Source: an uncultured Oscillospiraceae bacterium (GTDB lineage Bacteria; Bacillota; Clostridia; Oscillospirales; Oscillospiraceae). Taken from it: a DNA stretch of 50,168 bases. How positions within the stretch are numbered: position 1 is the first letter of the stretch; each line of letters opens with the position of its first letter. Shown here piece by piece: positions 30,958-38,781 of the stretch. The translations under genes were made by a program, and so were the position numbers. The stretch lies in the NCBI GenBank assembly GCA_934565415.1, contig CAKTHQ010000016.1, forward strand, positions 1 to 50,168. The letters run 5' to 3'. The notes below the pieces were generated by a model. It was given only the letters and a program-made list of their open reading frames with translations. It did not search any database and was not told the DNA's origin.

Positions 30958-32498
30958 GCCTGCACGCCTCCTTTCGTATTGCGTTTTGCGCCGGACATAT
31001 ACAGGCCCAGCTCCTGAACGTTGGTCTGCTTGGGATCCAGCTCACCCACAATTTCGCCCTCGTACATAACAAGGATCCGGTCTGCCAGATTCATAACCTC
31101 GTCCAGTTCCAGCGATACCAGCAGCACAGCCTTCCCGGCGTCCCGCTGGGCAACCAGCTGCTTGTGGATATACTCGATGGCGCCTACATCCAGGCCCCGG
31201 GTAGGCTGCACGGCAATCAGGAACGGGTTGTCCCGATCCACCTCCCGGCCGATAATAGCCTTCTGCTGGTTGCCGCCGGACATACTCCGGGCGATGGTTA
31301 CCGGGCCCTGGCCGGAACGGACATCGTACTGCTCGATGATCTTTTCCGCATAGTCCCGGACGGCATCCCTTTTAATGAAGCCGCCCTTCTGGAACTGGGG
31401 CTCCCGGTAGCGCTGGAGAACAATGTTGTTTTCCAGGGTATCGTCCAGCACCAGGCCATGCTTATGCCGGTCCTCGGGGATATGGCTCATACCGGCCTCG
31501 CTGCGCCTGCGGATAGAAAGATGGGTAATATCCTTGCCGCAGAGGGTAATCTTGCCGCCGGTGGTCTTTTCCAGGCCCGACAGGCCATAAACCAGCTCCG
31601 TCTGGCCGTTGCCGTCGATACCGGCCACGCAGACGATCTCCCCGGAGCGCACCTGGAAGGACACTCCCTTTACGGCGTTGTTCTTATGGAGCTTGGAGGG
31701 CACTACCATCCCCTGCACATCCAGCACAACATCCCCGGGATTGGACGGCCCTTTCTGGACCTGGAGCTGCACCGGGCGGCCTACCATCATATTGGACAGC
31801 TCCTGCTTGTTGGTGTCCTTGATGTTGACGGTGCCGATATACTTGCCCTTCCGCAATACGGTACACCTGTCCGCCACGGCCATGATTTCGTTCAGCTTGT
31901 GGGTAATGAACAGGATGGACTTGCCCTCTTTTGCAAAGCCCCGCATGATTTCCATCAGCTCGTCGATTTCCTGGGGAGTCAGCACGGCGGTAGGCTCGTC
32001 GAAAATGAGAATCTCGTTGTCCCGGTAGAGCATCTTGAGGATTTCGGTACGCTGCTGCATACCCACCGTAATGTCCTCCACCTTGGCATCCAGATCTACC
32101 TGGAGCTTATACTTGTCGGACAGCTCCTGAACCTTCCGGCGGGCTTCCTTCTTTTGCAGAAAGCCCATTTTGGTGTCTTCCGCGCCCAGGATAATATTAT
32201 CCAGCACCGTAAACACATCCACCAGCTTAAAGTGCTGATGGACCATGCCGATGTTCAGGGCCGTGGCATCGTTGGGGTTGTTGATCTGCACAACTTCGCC
32301 GTTCTTCTTGATAACACCCTTTTCCGGCTGATAAAGGCCGAACAGGACGCTCATAAGGGTAGATTTACCGGCGCCGTTTTCACCGAGCAGGGCATGGATC
32401 TCTCCCCGGCGCAGCTGCAGGGTAATGTCATCGTTGGCAACGATGCCGGGAAACTCCTTTCTGATGTTGAGCATTTCGATTATGTATTCCGACTGCAT
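30954..32498 (-). CDS. nupO: ABC transporter ATPase with two nucleotide-binding domains, BmpA/nucleoside type
   Basis: A 514-residue tandem ATPase of the sugar/nucleoside class (NupO/YufO, RbsA-like). The first domain has Walker A GENGAGKST, Walker B ILIFDEPTAVLTP and a signature around VGMQQRTEIL. The second has a degenerate Walker A (GIDGNGQTEL, no Lys), the signature MSGGNQQKA and AVQPTRGLDVGA. One active and one degenerate site is usual for this class. I chose the ATG at 32498, which has AGGAGGG upstream; a longer frame to 32612 runs across the promoter and is not credible. It is the first gene of the operon. Confidence 0.92.
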   Translation of the reverse strand: MQSEYIIEMLNIRKEFPGIVANDDITLQLRRGEIHALLGENGAGKSTLMSVLFGLYQPEKGVIKKNGEVVQINNPNDATALNIGMVHQHFKLVDVFTVLDNIILGAEDTKMGFLQKKEARRKVQELSDKYKLQVDLDAKVEDITVGMQQRTEILKMLYRDNEILIFDEPTAVLTPQEIDELMEIMRGFAKEGKSILFITHKLNEIMAVADRCTVLRKGKYIGTVNIKDTNKQELSNMMVGRPVQLQVQKGPSNPGDVVLDVQGMVVPSKLHKNNAVKGVSFQVRSGEIVCVAGIDGNGQTELVYGLSGLEKTTGGKITLCGKDITHLSIRRRSEAGMSHIPEDRHKHGLVLDDTLENNIVLQRYREPQFQKGGFIKRDAVRDYAEKIIEQYDVRSGQGPVTIARSMSGGNQQKAIIGREVDRDNPFLIAVQPTRGLDVGAIEYIHKQLVAQRDAGKAVLLVSLELDEVMNLADRILVMYEGEIVGELDPKQTNVQELGLYMSGAKRNTKGGVQA

Positions 32499-32543
32499 AA
32501 TCTTTTGCCCTCCTTCCTGTGTGGTTACACAAATATCACAACT

Positions 32544-32572
32544 ATTGTAGCATCCCCGGCGGCAAATTACAA
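32544..32572 (-). promoter_or_regulatory. promoter of the ABC transporter operon
   Basis: Minus strand TTGTAA (32567-32572), 17 bases, TACAAT (32544-32549), about 45 bases before the ATPase start. Confidence 0.75.
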
Positions 32573-32614
32573 CAGAATTTTTTAACAGTTTGTTTTCATT
32601 ATTTTTCACCATTG

Positions 32615-32947
32615 CAATTTATTTCCGATTCCGCAAAGCTCTGGGAGCTTGCCCAGCTGGCTTTGCCCCTCATTGTTCTCCTGGTGGGTCAGGTTCTCTT
32701 TATGGCCCTGTTCTCCTACTTTATCGTGTACAATATCATGGGACGGAACTATGACGCAGCCATTCTCTCCGCCGGTATCTGCGGCTTTGGTATGGGCGCT
32801 ACCCCCAACGCTATGGCCAATATGCAGGTGCTGACGGAAAAATATGCCCCCTCCGTCAAGGCCTATATTCTGGTGCCCATCATCGGCTCCATGTTTGCCG
32901 ATTTTATCAACAGTCTCTGCATTACCCTGTTCATTAATCTATTGTGA
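32615..32947 (+). pseudogene. gltS: 5'-truncated sodium/glutamate symporter (GltS) gene
   Basis: About 105 codons encode the C-terminal quarter of GltS: LWELAQLALPLIVLLVGQV, YNIMGRNYDAAILSAG, the CGFGMGATPNAMANMQ re-entrant loop motif and the final helix FADFINSLCITLFI. Intact GltS has about 400 residues; the N-terminal three quarters are missing and the similarity begins abruptly near 32615. In front lies the oppositely oriented ABC operon promoter rather than a gltS promoter. An upstream in-frame ATG at 32519 exists but its codons show no GltS similarity. This is a remnant after deletion. Confidence 0.8.
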
Positions 32948-32959
32948 GAGGTACAAACC

Positions 32960-33160
32960 ATGCTGAAAAAAATCAAAAAGCGGCTGAAAAGCAAGCTCAA
33001 AATGCACCTGACCTTCCGCAACGAAAACCTTGCCGTGCCGGAGGTTCATACCGGCGAGGTAGAGAACACCGACGATACGGAGGAGAAGCCCGTATCCATC
33101 CTCTACGACAATCTGGCCATGCCGGAAATCCAGTTTGTGCCCCACAAGAAAGAACAGTAA
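32960..33160 (+). CDS. small hypothetical protein with a duplicated NLA-PE motif
   Basis: A 66-residue protein. The N-terminus is strongly basic (KKIKKRLKSKLK), the middle acidic, and the motif NLAVPEV near the middle recurs as NLAMPEI near the end. No membrane segment or signal peptide. AGAGG lies nine bases before the ATG, which starts 12 bases after the gltS remnant stop, so it was probably co-transcribed with gltS before that gene was lost. A strong terminator follows at 33173. I do not recognise the family; today it may lack a promoter. Confidence 0.5.
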   Translation: MLKKIKKRLKSKLKMHLTFRNENLAVPEVHTGEVENTDDTEEKPVSILYDNLAMPEIQFVPHKKEQ

Positions 33161-33172
33161 CGCCATAAACAG

Positions 33173-33200
33173 CATCCCCGCCGGAGGCGGGGATGTATTT
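33173..33200. terminator. bidirectional terminator between the small ORF and the subtilase
   Basis: CATCCCCGCC (33173-33182) pairs perfectly with GGCGGGGATG (33186-33195) around GGA, followed by TATTTT on the plus strand. The minus-strand copy closes the subtilase gene. Confidence 0.85.
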
Positions 33201-33208
33201 TATCATTT

Positions 33209-36200
33209 TCAGGAAATCGTACCGGTTATGCTGATGGATTTATTGGTTCCGTCCGTTGTTTTTACGGTCAGCTTTGCCTTACCCTTCACACCGGGATACA
33301 AATAGACGGCATAAACATTCATGCCTCTATAGGTGGAGCCGGAAAATACCACATCTCCCGGGTTCAGAACATTGGGATTGCTGCTGGTAACGTTAAACTG
33401 GCTATATTTGCCGCTGCTGCCGCTGACATAGGCCTGATCCGAATAGAAGTATATATAATAGCCGTCTCCGCTGCTCCGCAAATCGCCGTACCAGTTCAGC
33501 ACGGTGGCGCCCATGGTCAGGTCGTAGGTCTTCATGGCAACCACATCCGTACCGTCCGTAGACTCGGCATAGACGGTAACCTGCATATTCCCGTAGCTCC
33601 TCAGGTAGCTTTTCAGTCCCGCCTTTACGTTCAGCGTACCGCCCTTGCAGGAAATAAGCTTGCTCACATAGCCGGTAATGTTAGACAGGCTGCCGTTTCT
33701 TCTCGTGGTAGCCATCCAGTTCCAGGTTACCTTCTGATTGGTGGGCTTTCCGTAGAGATTACCGAAGGTGACCTTATGCTTGTAGCTCTTGCCAATGGCC
33801 AGCAGATCCAAATCTTCAGCTGCCTTCAGGGCGGTAGAGGTCAGGGACATGGTAGATACCGGAACCGCGACCTTTACGGTAACGGAGACCTTCTTGCCGG
33901 AGCCGTCCTGGGCTGCGGCGGTGACGGTGGTGGTACCTGCACTCAGCGCTGTTACCACACCGTCTTCGTCCACGGCGGCAACACTGGGTTTGCTGCTGGT
34001 CCACTTGATCGCTGCCTGGCCGGAGCCCACGGCTGTTGCGCTGAGCCAGACCGTATTCTCCGTGCCGGAGGTATCCGGCAGATCCACATTAAACAGGTTT
34101 ACCCCGGTCAAAACGCCCTTCTTAGAATATACGCAGCCGGGAGCACTGCCGGTGGAACCCCAGGCTTCCACGGTCACTGCCGTACACTTCGGGACGATGT
34201 CTACCCGGATCTGCCCACATGCAACCCCCAGGTCGGCGGCAACAGCTTCTACATAGAACGAACCGCTTTTTACGGAAGCGGGAACCTTCACCTTACCATT
34301 GGCGTCGATGGTAACTCCCTCGGGTTCATCCTCCAGGCTCCACCAAATCTTTTTTATGCTGGCATCCTGCGGCAGAATTGTCGCCTTGTAGGCGGCGGTG
34401 GCGCCGGGCGCAATGGAGCTCTGGCCGGAAATCCGGATCTCCTCTACCACCTTTTGCACGGTAACCGTGCATTTCGCGGTTTTCCCGCTGCCGTCCAGCA
34501 CCTTGCAGGTAATGGTTGCCGTTCCCTTGCCCATACCGGTTATATAACCGTCTTTATCTACAACAGCCACCTTTGTGTTGCTGCTGGTCCATTTCAGATC
34601 CAGGTCTTCCACCGACATTGCCTTCTTGCCGGTATCCATGGCAGAAGCAACCCACAGCTGCTCCGTACCCCCTACGGTAATCGTCTTCGTGCTGTCACTG
34701 AGCTTCAGGGTGGCTACCGGATTTACGGGCTTTATATTCACGGTAATCCAGGCAACGCAATCGGTATCCGCATTGCTGATGGCTTGGATCACCACATCGC
34801 CGCTGGAATTCTTGGAGGTGGTCAAAACACCGGTTTTGGGATCCAGCTTCACGCCGGAGGCCTCGCTGACAATCAGCTTCCAGGTAACGCCCTGATCCGC
34901 CTTATCTGCCGGTTCCACGACCGCCGTAAATTCTCCCTTCTTGCCTGCCACCAGCTGGTGGGGTCCGGAGATAATGACATCCGTGACATTTTGGGATCTT
35001 TTCACCTTCAGCTGCTTGGTCATAACGGCACCGGAAACGCCCAGGCCGCTGACCTGCATGGCCTTGATTGTAACGGTCTGGCCGGCATAGGCCGACAAAT
35101 CGATGTACCCAGCCTCATCGTACCGTTCGCCCGATACCACAACGCCGTCCTTGACCCCGGGGTTCTTGCCGTTGATGGTATAAAGCAGGAATGCATCGTT
35201 TTCCTTCTCTGCGGCCCGGATATACAATTGGCTCTCACAGGGTACGGAACTGCCCAGGGTTCCGTCGCCGGTGCTGTAAATGTTGGAATCCGTATAGAGC
35301 TCCAGAATGGGCTTGCCAGGCTTATACGAGAGCATATTTGCCGCATTGACAATGCCCACGCCCAGGTCACCGCCGCCCTTGGTGGCAGTGGACTTCATCC
35401 GTGACTCCACCTGACTGGGCGTTGCGTCGGGATATATGCTCTTATACAGCGCCGCCACACCGGAAACCACCGGGCAGGCCATGGAGGTGCCGCTCATCAA
35501 GCCGTAGCTGCCGTCATTGGTAGTAGAATAGATATTGGAGCCGGGGGCAGCAATATCCGCCCAGGAGCCGTAGTTGGAGTAATTGGCCCGGGTATTGTCC
35601 GTACCGCTGGCCACAACACCGATTACCCCGGGATAGGCGGCGGGATAGTTGATCCGGTTCATGCCGTCGTTGCCCATGGCCGCCACCACAACAATGTTGT
35701 TGCGGATGGCCCTGTCAACCGCCGACTTTGTAGCCGCATTTGCGCTGATTCCGCCCAGGCTCAGATTAATCACATCCGCCCCCACATCCACGGCCTTGTT
35801 GATGCCCTTGGCTATGTAATAAGCTCTGGTGGTTATATCGTTAAAAATCCGGATGCTTGCAAAATGGACATTCGGAGCCACGCCGGCGCCGCCCATACCG
35901 TTTCCCAGCGTAGCACCGATAATACCGGCCACATGGGTTCCGTGGCCCAGCTCATCCTCCACACCCATGCCGACATCGTAATAAGATACTCTGCCGGAAA
36001 GATCCGGGTGGCCCGTCTTGATGCCGGTGTCCACAACGGCAACCGTAACGCCCCGGCCGGTAGTCGCACCCCAGGCGCCGTAGCTGTCAATCACCTCGTG
36101 CATATACTGGTAATCGTCATTCCAGAATGCCAGGTTTCCTCTATCCACCGGAATCTGAATGGCAGGGTCCGGGGTCGTAAGCATTTCGTTTACCCAGGTG

Positions 36201-36922
36201 TTCCAGGTTTCCCGCTGGGGAGCGTCCAGGCTCATAGTCGTAATATTGGGTCTTTCCTCCCGATAGGTCTCCTCCATAGGGTCCAAAGTAATCAGATAGT
36301 TGGGCCATGCCGCAGGCAGCGGCACATCCATATCCTGGGCCAGCGTTACGGCATCCAGCACCGTAGCCTCCTGCAGCCGGAGCAGGGCCATGCCGTAATC
36401 ATAGTCCACCAGCTCCGCACAGTAGGCCTGGGCGTATAGCTCGGCCTCCTCTCTGGTCTCGGCAGGGACAATCAACTCGCCCGCGGCATAGTCCTCTCCG
36501 GGATTCAGCTCCTCCAGCTTGCCGACGGTTTCGTCCTCTGCCAGCTCCAGCTTGTCCTCCAGCGCCTTTTCGCTGAATACATAGCCCTCCGGCAGACCCT
36601 GGAAGCCGAAAGCCAGCTTGCTCTCTTCCGTCTCCTCCGTAGGCTCGGTAACTCCCGCAGCCTCGGTGGCCTGCGTAGGCTCGGTGGATTCCGTTGCTTC
36701 GGTTGCCTCCGTCGTCTCCGTGGGCTCCGCTGCTTCAGTTGCCTCCGTTGTCTCCGTTGGCTCCGTTTCCTCCGCAGCTTCCGTGGCCTCGGTAACTTCC
36801 GCTGTCTCCGTCTGCTGTGTCCCCTCCGTCACCTCGGCCGCATAAACAGCCGGGCAGCAGCTTGCCAGCAGTGCAATCACCAAAAACAGGGAAAGCAGCC
36901 TGGCAGAAATGGTGCGTCTCAT
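33209..36922 (-). CDS. large secreted S8 subtilisin-like protease with Big2-type repeats
   Basis: A 1,237-residue protein. A signal peptide (1-28) is followed by a Thr/Glu-rich low-complexity stretch (about 33-105), a prodomain-like part, then the S8 catalytic domain (about 270-530) with the triad Asp298 (VAVVDTG), His327 (HGTHVAG) and Ser480 (GTSMACPV). Residues about 620-1110 hold several bacterial Ig-like (Big2) domains, recognisable by WTSSNTKVAVVDKDG and WTSSKPSVAAVDEDG. The C-terminus (about 1130-1237) is a separate beta domain. No LPxTG sorting signal is seen, so it may be free or attached through its repeats. Single-gene unit with its own promoter and a terminator at 33173-33200. Confidence 0.9.
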   Translation of the reverse strand: MRRTISARLLSLFLVIALLASCCPAVYAAEVTEGTQQTETAEVTEATEAAEETEPTETTEATEAAEPTETTEATEATESTEPTQATEAAGVTEPTEETEESKLAFGFQGLPEGYVFSEKALEDKLELAEDETVGKLEELNPGEDYAAGELIVPAETREEAELYAQAYCAELVDYDYGMALLRLQEATVLDAVTLAQDMDVPLPAAWPNYLITLDPMEETYREERPNITTMSLDAPQRETWNTWVNEMLTTPDPAIQIPVDRGNLAFWNDDYQYMHEVIDSYGAWGATTGRGVTVAVVDTGIKTGHPDLSGRVSYYDVGMGVEDELGHGTHVAGIIGATLGNGMGGAGVAPNVHFASIRIFNDITTRAYYIAKGINKAVDVGADVINLSLGGISANAATKSAVDRAIRNNIVVVAAMGNDGMNRINYPAAYPGVIGVVASGTDNTRANYSNYGSWADIAAPGSNIYSTTNDGSYGLMSGTSMACPVVSGVAALYKSIYPDATPSQVESRMKSTATKGGGDLGVGIVNAANMLSYKPGKPILELYTDSNIYSTGDGTLGSSVPCESQLYIRAAEKENDAFLLYTINGKNPGVKDGVVVSGERYDEAGYIDLSAYAGQTVTIKAMQVSGLGVSGAVMTKQLKVKRSQNVTDVIISGPHQLVAGKKGEFTAVVEPADKADQGVTWKLIVSEASGVKLDPKTGVLTTSKNSSGDVVIQAISNADTDCVAWITVNIKPVNPVATLKLSDSTKTITVGGTEQLWVASAMDTGKKAMSVEDLDLKWTSSNTKVAVVDKDGYITGMGKGTATITCKVLDGSGKTAKCTVTVQKVVEEIRISGQSSIAPGATAAYKATILPQDASIKKIWWSLEDEPEGVTIDANGKVKVPASVKSGSFYVEAVAADLGVACGQIRVDIVPKCTAVTVEAWGSTGSAPGCVYSKKGVLTGVNLFNVDLPDTSGTENTVWLSATAVGSGQAAIKWTSSKPSVAAVDEDGVVTALSAGTTTVTAAAQDGSGKKVSVTVKVAVPVSTMSLTSTALKAAEDLDLLAIGKSYKHKVTFGNLYGKPTNQKVTWNWMATTRRNGSLSNITGYVSKLISCKGGTLNVKAGLKSYLRSYGNMQVTVYAESTDGTDVVAMKTYDLTMGATVLNWYGDLRSSGDGYYIYFYSDQAYVSGSSGKYSQFNVTSSNPNVLNPGDVVFSGSTYRGMNVYAVYLYPGVKGKAKLTVKTTDGTNKSISITGTIS

Positions 36923-37093
36923 TCGTTTTCCTCCCGTTCTTTTTCTTTTCGGGCCTCGGAATCCAGGGTCCGTTGAAAGCTTTTTATGGAATTACCTAAA
37001 AAAGACGTCACGGCATTGTTCTTTTCCGGCTTGGGCCAGCCCGTCTCCGGTCCTCTGCGGATTACTCGTCCGGATTCTTTTCAGTTCCTTTTC

Positions 37094-37122
37094 ATTATAT
37101 AGGATATGCCTTTGTTTTGCAA
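37094..37122 (-). promoter_or_regulatory. promoter of the subtilase gene
   Basis: Minus strand TTGCAA (37117-37122), 17 bases, TATAAT (37094-37099). It leaves an untranslated leader of about 165 bases (36923-37087) with several possible stems, for example TCCGG/CCGGA near 37050-37075. No known riboswitch was recognised with confidence. Confidence 0.78.
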
Positions 37123-37208
37123 GACATTCTTTTATTGTTTTTCGGATAATTCCATCGTTCAGCAAGGCAAAGGCTGGTTTTTCCGTCCGCCCGGAACGTG
37201 CCCTTTTA

Positions 37209-37248
37209 CAAAAAGCAGCACCCTCTCCGCATTTGGGAGAAGGTGCTG
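37209..37248 (-). terminator. terminator of the type IV pilus operon
   Basis: Minus strand CAGCACCTTCTCC pairs with GGAGAGGGTGCTG over 13 positions with one G.T pair, followed by CTTTTTG. It starts about 12 bases past the stop of the last pilin-like gene. Confidence 0.87.
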
Positions 37249-37260
37249 TTACTGCGCTAT

Positions 37261-37764
37261 TCAGGAACCGAGTGTACTCAAAATTTCCACATCCCGGAAA
37301 CGTTCCTGGAGGACCTTTCCGGCGGCGTCGGTAATCCGCACCGTAACCCGGACAATTCCTTCTTCTTCGTTGGGGGTCAGCTCCAGCTGGGCTTTCATAC
37401 CGTTGACATAGCTTTTCTTTGGCAGCAGGTTTTCCGTAGTCATGGAGATTTCTTCGTTCTCCTCCTCCGGCACCACCAAAATTCTGCCGTCGGAAACCTC
37501 GAAATGCCGGATGCCCACATATCTGGCAGATACAAATTTCAGGTTATCCGCCTGCCAGTCTTCCACGGTACAGTACCGCAGCTCATCGCTGACCGAATCC
37601 AGAACGGTGGAGCATAGCACCTGGGATTCGGAGGCGGTAATGGAAACGGAATAGTTGCTGACGGCCAGGCGAATGCCCACCGTCACCGCAGCGGATACCA
37701 GCAGCAGCACCACAATGGTGCACAGCATTTCCACCAGGGTAAATCCCTTGTTTTTCCTGCTCAA
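37261..37764 (-). CDS. minor pilin-like protein with type III signal peptide
   Basis: A 167-residue prepilin-like protein. The basic leader ends in KG with GFTLVE (cleavage expected after Gly7, Glu at +5), followed by a hydrophobic helix (about 13-32) and a soluble domain of about 130 residues. It resembles PilW/PilJ-type minor pilins in layout. The start is TTG at 37764, behind AGGAGG, and TTGA overlaps the stop of the preceding gene by four bases. It is the last gene of the pilus operon. A prepilin peptidase is needed but not present in the window. Confidence 0.85.
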   Translation of the reverse strand: MSRKNKGFTLVEMLCTIVVLLLVSAAVTVGIRLAVSNYSVSITASESQVLCSTVLDSVSDELRYCTVEDWQADNLKFVSARYVGIRHFEVSDGRILVVPEEENEEISMTTENLLPKKSYVNGMKAQLELTPNEEEGIVRVTVRITDAAGKVLQERFRDVEILSTLGS

Positions 37765-38081
37765 TTTCCCGCCTCCTGCATCTCATACCTGTGGAAAACC
37801 TGTGGATCGTAGTTTCCCTCCGCCGAAGAGGTATCTGTTGCGTATTCCTTCACGGGATAGGTATTGTCGGTAGCGGTTCCCACAACCCGGATGGTAAAGC
37901 TGGAATCCGTCACAGTCATGCTGTCGTAGGAGAAATCCTGGTTCATATCCCGCAGCTGTGCGTTGGATCTGGCCGCAGAAACAATGGCCCCGCACAGGAA
38001 GACAAACACCACCGTAATAACCAGGATTGCACACAGGGACTCTACCAGCGTTTCGCCCCGGCAACTTTTCAGCTTATCCAT
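37761..38081 (-). CDS. minor pilin-like protein, PilV type
   Basis: A 106-residue protein. MDKLKSCRGETLVESL is a type III signal peptide in which the usual Phe after the cleavage Gly9 is Glu (GETLVE), while the +5 Glu is kept. A hydrophobic helix (about 15-35) and a short soluble part follow. I chose the ATG at 38081: it overlaps the previous gene's stop by 8 bases (ATGGATAA). A longer frame to 38255 adds residues with no similarity. Likely a minor pilin involved in initiation; short for the family. Confidence 0.8.
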   Translation of the reverse strand: MDKLKSCRGETLVESLCAILVITVVFVFLCGAIVSAARSNAQLRDMNQDFSYDSMTVTDSSFTIRVVGTATDNTYPVKEYATDTSSAEGNYDPQVFHRYEMQEAGN

Positions 38082-38757
38082 TGGCTGCCTCCTCGTTCCG
38101 CTGCAAAACAGGTTTTGTAAAATGCCAGGTGGTGGTTCGCATGACACGGTAATCCTGCCCCTCCCGGGCGCTGTCCTCTTTGGTTTCCCGGGTAACCTGG
38201 GCGGTAATGGCGATTCGGTAGGGATGCACCGGGAACTGGCCGTCGGGGTCTGCATTGGAGAAACTGGCCGTCAGATCGTACCGGTCCGATGCCGCGCCTT
38301 CATCCTTTTTTATGGTCAGAACCATGTACACGGGATCGTAGCCCTCGGCCTCTATCCGGTAGGAGCGCTCATAGTCCGTATCAAATTCCTCCGCATAGGC
38401 CAGGGCTTCCCCTACCTCCTTGGAAAAAGGCAGGGTATCCGCCGGCTTTTCTTCGGTTTCCTCCGTTCGCACAGGCGCTCTCCCGGCAAGGTAATCCGCC
38501 ATACTGGAATAAATGTTTTTCACGGATTTTTGGAATGTACCGTCCAGCTCCGCCACAGCGGACCGGCAGGTTTTTGCGGCAGAGCTGACGGTCAGGTAGG
38601 CCTGCTGGCCCCGGTCACCTACCTGGACATTTCTGGCCGCCGTAGAAGCCGCCGCCAGAATCGTCTGGCTGACCATCACCGCCACCAGCATCAGCAGCAG
38701 GGCCATCACCATGGAGGAGCCCCGGTTGGATCGCAGCTTTGCAGATATGGTTTTCAA
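38074..38757 (-). CDS. PilX-like minor pilin or pilus-associated membrane protein
   Basis: A 227-residue protein. The N-terminus has RSNRGSSMVMALLLMLVAVM, a basic stretch, Gly and a hydrophobic helix, as in PilX/PilK-type proteins that lack the Glu at +5. The remaining 190 residues are soluble and predicted mixed alpha/beta. I chose TTG at 38757 because AAAGGAG lies eight bases upstream; an upstream TTG at 38775 would place that site within the gene. It follows the giant pilin by 24 bases and overlaps the next gene. Confidence 0.72.
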   Translation of the reverse strand: MKTISAKLRSNRGSSMVMALLLMLVAVMVSQTILAAASTAARNVQVGDRGQQAYLTVSSAAKTCRSAVAELDGTFQKSVKNIYSSMADYLAGRAPVRTEETEEKPADTLPFSKEVGEALAYAEEFDTDYERSYRIEAEGYDPVYMVLTIKKDEGAASDRYDLTASFSNADPDGQFPVHPYRIAITAQVTRETKEDSAREGQDYRVMRTTTWHFTKPVLQRNEEAANG

Positions 38758-38781
38758 TCGAAAGGCTCCTTTCAAATTGGT

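Noticed and set aside
32499..32612. N-terminal extension of the ABC ATPase
   Set aside because: It crosses the operon promoter; the ATG at 32498 has a strong ribosome site and matches the family start.
33209..36922. Subtilase considered as a lantibiotic leader protease
   Set aside because: There are no lanthionine synthetase, precursor or transporter genes nearby, and the size and Big2 repeats fit a surface or secreted protease.
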